Shown: piece after piece, positions 4,399 to 6,458 of the stretch
Layout of the letters: every line of letters starts with the position of its first letter
How positions within the stretch are numbered: the stretch's first letter is position 1
Assembly: GCA_964591245.1 (NCBI GenBank)
Contig: CAZPZZ010000198.1
Location: 1-6,458 of the forward strand
Direction of reading: 5' to 3'
DNA from: CAZPZZ01 sp964591245
GTDB lineage: Bacteria; Acidobacteriota; Vicinamibacteria; Vicinamibacterales; UBA8438
DNA length: 6,458 nt
The notes under the pieces: generated by a model
Told to the model about the DNA's origin: nothing
Seen by the model: only the letters and a program-made list of their open reading frames with translations
The model's database searches: none
Made by a program: the position numbers and the translations under genes

Positions 4399-6458
4399 CT
4401 ACTCCGTCCGCTTCCGCTGAAATGCGTCGCTCTGCACAACCCCCAGCACAAACGACGCCATCCGATACTCGGCCGACCGGGCAGACCGCGTAATGGCCCG
4501 CACCGTAGGCTGATCGTAGTGCTCAACCCGACGACCGGTCGCGAACGCCAAGAGGTTCTCGGTAAACGTGCGTACTAATGGGATCGGGCGCGTGAGTAAT
4601 GCGTCAATCAGTTCAGCAGGAGTCGACACGGCGGTTCCATCATAGAACTCTCCCCGTGTATCAAGGGGCGCCCCATTCTCCCGAATACGCCACTTCGCCG
4701 TAACGTCAAAATTATCCAGCGCAAGCCCGATGGGATCAATCAGCCGATGGCATGAGCTACAACTCGGATTCGATCGATGCCGTTCCATCCGCTCGCGCGT
4801 CGTCAACCGACGCCCCGCGTCAGTGCCCTCCGTATCTTCGAGAGCAGGAATATCGGGTGGTGGTGGCGGCGGCGGCGTCCCGAGCAACACCTCCATCACC
4901 CACTTCCCGCGCAATACCGGAGACGTCCGATTTGCCAGGGAGGTGAGTACCAGCACACTCCCATGACCGAGCACCCCCCGACGTGTCTCATCAGGATAGG
5001 GCACCCGCCGGAACTGCTGACCTGCCACGCCGGCAATGCCATAGTGACGCGCAAGCCGCTCGTTCACGAAGGTGTAATCGGCTCGATAGAGATCAAGCAG
5101 GCTCCGGTTCTCTCGCACCAGGTCTGCAAAAAACAACTCTGTCTCATACCGCATAGCGCGGGCAAGATTCTCGTCGTAATTGGGATAAAAGTTCGGATCT
5201 GGACGGACTTTATCCATATCCTGCAGACGAAGCCATTGAGCCGCGAAACGACGACCAAGCGCGTCGGCCCGCGGGTCGGCAAGCATACGCAAGGTCTGTC
5301 GCTCAAGTTCCTCCGGCGACAACCGCCCCTCATCGGCCAGCGTCTGCAGCTCGTCGTCGGGCGCCGTGCCCCACAGAAAAAACGAGAGACGAGACGCCAG
5401 GTCGACATCAGCAATGCGATATCCGTCTCGTGGCGCGTCTACCGGCTCACGCTCCAGTCGCAATACAAAATGCGGACTCGCCAGCATCGCTTCGAGTGCC
5501 ATGCGAATACCGGCTTCAAATCCCTGCTTGCCGGCACCTTCGTCATAGAACATCATCAAGCCTTCAAGATCCTGAGACGTCAGCGATCGCCGATAGGCTT
5601 CCCGCCCAAGCCGGGTGATGATGTCACGAGCGCAGGGACGTATTTCATCCGCACTGGTCGGCCGGCAACTGAACACGCGCTGACGGCTGGGCGTGTCTGA
5701 TACCCCGGTCACGTTGTAGGGTCCGGTGATGATGAAGTCCCTCACATGCGGCAACGTGGTGATGCCCGCCCCGCCAGACCCGCCGCCAGCGAACGACCAG
5801 TCGTGGGGCCGAATGAGATCTTCGTAGGGACCATCAGACCGCCGGATGAACGCAACGGCCACCCGGTGCTGTCCACCCCGTACAAAGACCGGTTCGGTCT
5901 CCGTGGGGACCCCACCGCGACCATCGGCCCCGACCCGACGGTCCGTGTTGTAGTGCAACAGGGACACCCGCTGACCATCGATCGACACATCGACGTCTTC
6001 GACTCTCGTATTCGCACCAGATGTGAACGTTACGCCGAACACATACTCCGCGTCAGTGGGAAAGACATGATCCACAACAAGACCGCCACGGGTACCGTAC
6101 GGCGCTCCCTCGACATGGTCCCACGGATGTTGCGAGATGTACTCTGAGTTGGAGTACGTATGATCCGCCGTCGTCCCTCCACTCTCCCCCAACGCAAGTC
6201 GACTGACGGCACTCGCGGCATTCAAGTACGCTTCGAGCAAGGTTGGAGACAGGAGTTGAGCATCGGCAATGTTGTCGAAGTTCGCGCTGACGGGATCGAG
6301 TGGCAACCAGTCTCCCGCATCGATATCCAACGCAAGGAGATCCTTGATTGCGCTGGCATATTCCGCGCGGTTCAAACGCTGAAACGTACGGCGACCAGGG
6401 TCAGGCGACGCGGCAGCTGACACATCGAGTTCCTGCTCAAGCCGGTCGACCAGGGCCA
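4399..6458 (-). CDS. DUF1587/1595/1592/1588/1585 (PSD/PSCyt) protein with CxxCH heme motif, 5' end off the window
   Basis: The frame stays open to the right edge and reads a Leu-Val-Asp-Arg-Leu-Glu helix before the first candidate GTG (6423), so that GTG is internal and the start is off the window. Residue numbers below count from that GTG. RRTFQRLNRAEYASAIKDLL (11-30) and what follows is DUF1587. A beta-rich, possibly carbohydrate-binding module is at about 108-235. C253 to about 296 is DUF1595, with C253 and C264 possibly disulfide-bonded. About 300-400 is DUF1592 (ASPHFVLRLE, ASRLSFFLWGTAPDDELQ). About 435-580 is DUF1588 (YTFVNERLARHYGI, RTSPVLRGKWV, seven prolines at 517-523, and NPSCSSCHRLIDPIGLALDN with heme site CSSCH at 555-559). 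About 587-670 is DUF1585. Family members often carry an N-terminal cytochrome c domain, which would be off the window. It is probably an extracytoplasmic c-type cytochrome; its substrate is unknown. The stop is TAG. Confidence 0.93.
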   Translation of the reverse strand, partial: ALVDRLEQELDVSAAASPDPGRRTFQRLNRAEYASAIKDLLALDIDAGDWLPLDPVSANFDNIADAQLLSPTLLEAYLNAASAVSRLALGESGGTTADHTYSNSEYISQHPWDHVEGAPYGTRGGLVVDHVFPTDAEYVFGVTFTSGANTRVEDVDVSIDGQRVSLLHYNTDRRVGADGRGGVPTETEPVFVRGGQHRVAVAFIRRSDGPYEDLIRPHDWSFAGGGSGGAGITTLPHVRDFIITGPYNVTGVSDTPSRQRVFSCRPTSADEIRPCARDIITRLGREAYRRSLTSQDLEGLMMFYDEGAGKQGFEAGIRMALEAMLASPHFVLRLEREPVDAPRDGYRIADVDLASRLSFFLWGTAPDDELQTLADEGRLSPEELERQTLRMLADPRADALGRRFAAQWLRLQDMDKVRPDPNFYPNYDENLARAMRYETELFFADLVRENRSLLDLYRADYTFVNERLARHYGIAGVAGQQFRRVPYPDETRRGVLGHGSVLVLTSLANRTSPVLRGKWVMEVLLGTPPPPPPPDIPALEDTEGTDAGRRLTTRERMERHRSNPSCSSCHRLIDPIGLALDNFDVTAKWRIRENGAPLDTRGEFYDGTAVSTPAELIDALLTRPIPLVRTFTENLLAFATGRRVEHYDQPTVRAITRSARSAEYRMASFVLGVVQSDAFQRKRTE

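Noticed and set aside
4777..5700. 307-codon open frame on the plus strand
   Set aside because: It lies entirely opposite the strongly recognised DUF1592/DUF1588 coding region and has no domain features.
6421..6423. GTG as the start of the DUF1592-type gene
   Set aside because: The frame is open further upstream with a family-like Leu-Val-Asp-Arg-Leu-Glu helix, and the GTG falls just before the conserved DUF1587 start, so it is an internal valine codon.

Overview
This is a G+C-rich bacterial window (roughly 60% G+C by eye). It holds a compact run of four genes on the minus strand that all appear to encode exported proteins. At the left edge, on the plus strand, is the 3' end of a ribokinase gene that converges on the run. 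Large exported proteins with the planctomycete-type DUF1587/1595/1592/1588/1585 domains next to DUF1552 (HXXSHH) proteins, plus exported ankyrin proteins, suggest Acidobacteriota (Vicinamibacteria-like), with Planctomycetota, Verrucomicrobiota or Gemmatimonadota as alternatives. No rRNA or marker gene is present to settle this.

Layout in minus-strand transcription order (right to left). (1) 6458-4399: most of a PSCyt/PSD-type protein (DUF1587, a beta-rich module, DUF1595, DUF1592, DUF1588 with a CxxCH heme motif, DUF1585); its N-terminus lies beyond the right edge. (2) 4353-2944: a DUF1552 protein with a twin-arginine signal and the family's HxxSHH motif. (3) 2927/2930-1080: an exported ankyrin-repeat protein with only four cysteines, as CX4C and a terminal CX2C. 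(4) 978-214: an unrecognised exported protein that looks like a tandem duplication of a dimeric alpha/beta-barrel (ferredoxin-like) unit. The gaps are 45, about 13 and about 101 nt, which is consistent with one operon whose promoter lies off the window. (5) 1-152, plus strand: the last 49 residues of a ribokinase, closely resembling the end of E. coli RbsK as I remember it. The 61-nt gap between the two convergent stop codons holds only a weak hairpin.

Working together: proteins 1 and 2 commonly occur as neighbours in these phyla and have no established function. Protein 1 is probably a periplasmic or surface c-type cytochrome. The Tat signal on protein 2 suggests it is exported folded. The ankyrin protein may act as an extracytoplasmic scaffold, and the duplicated-barrel protein is an unassigned accessory. 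A shared periplasmic redox or polymer-processing role is inference. No mobile element, CRISPR array, tRNA or rRNA is visible, and no stretch over 300 bases lacks a gene.
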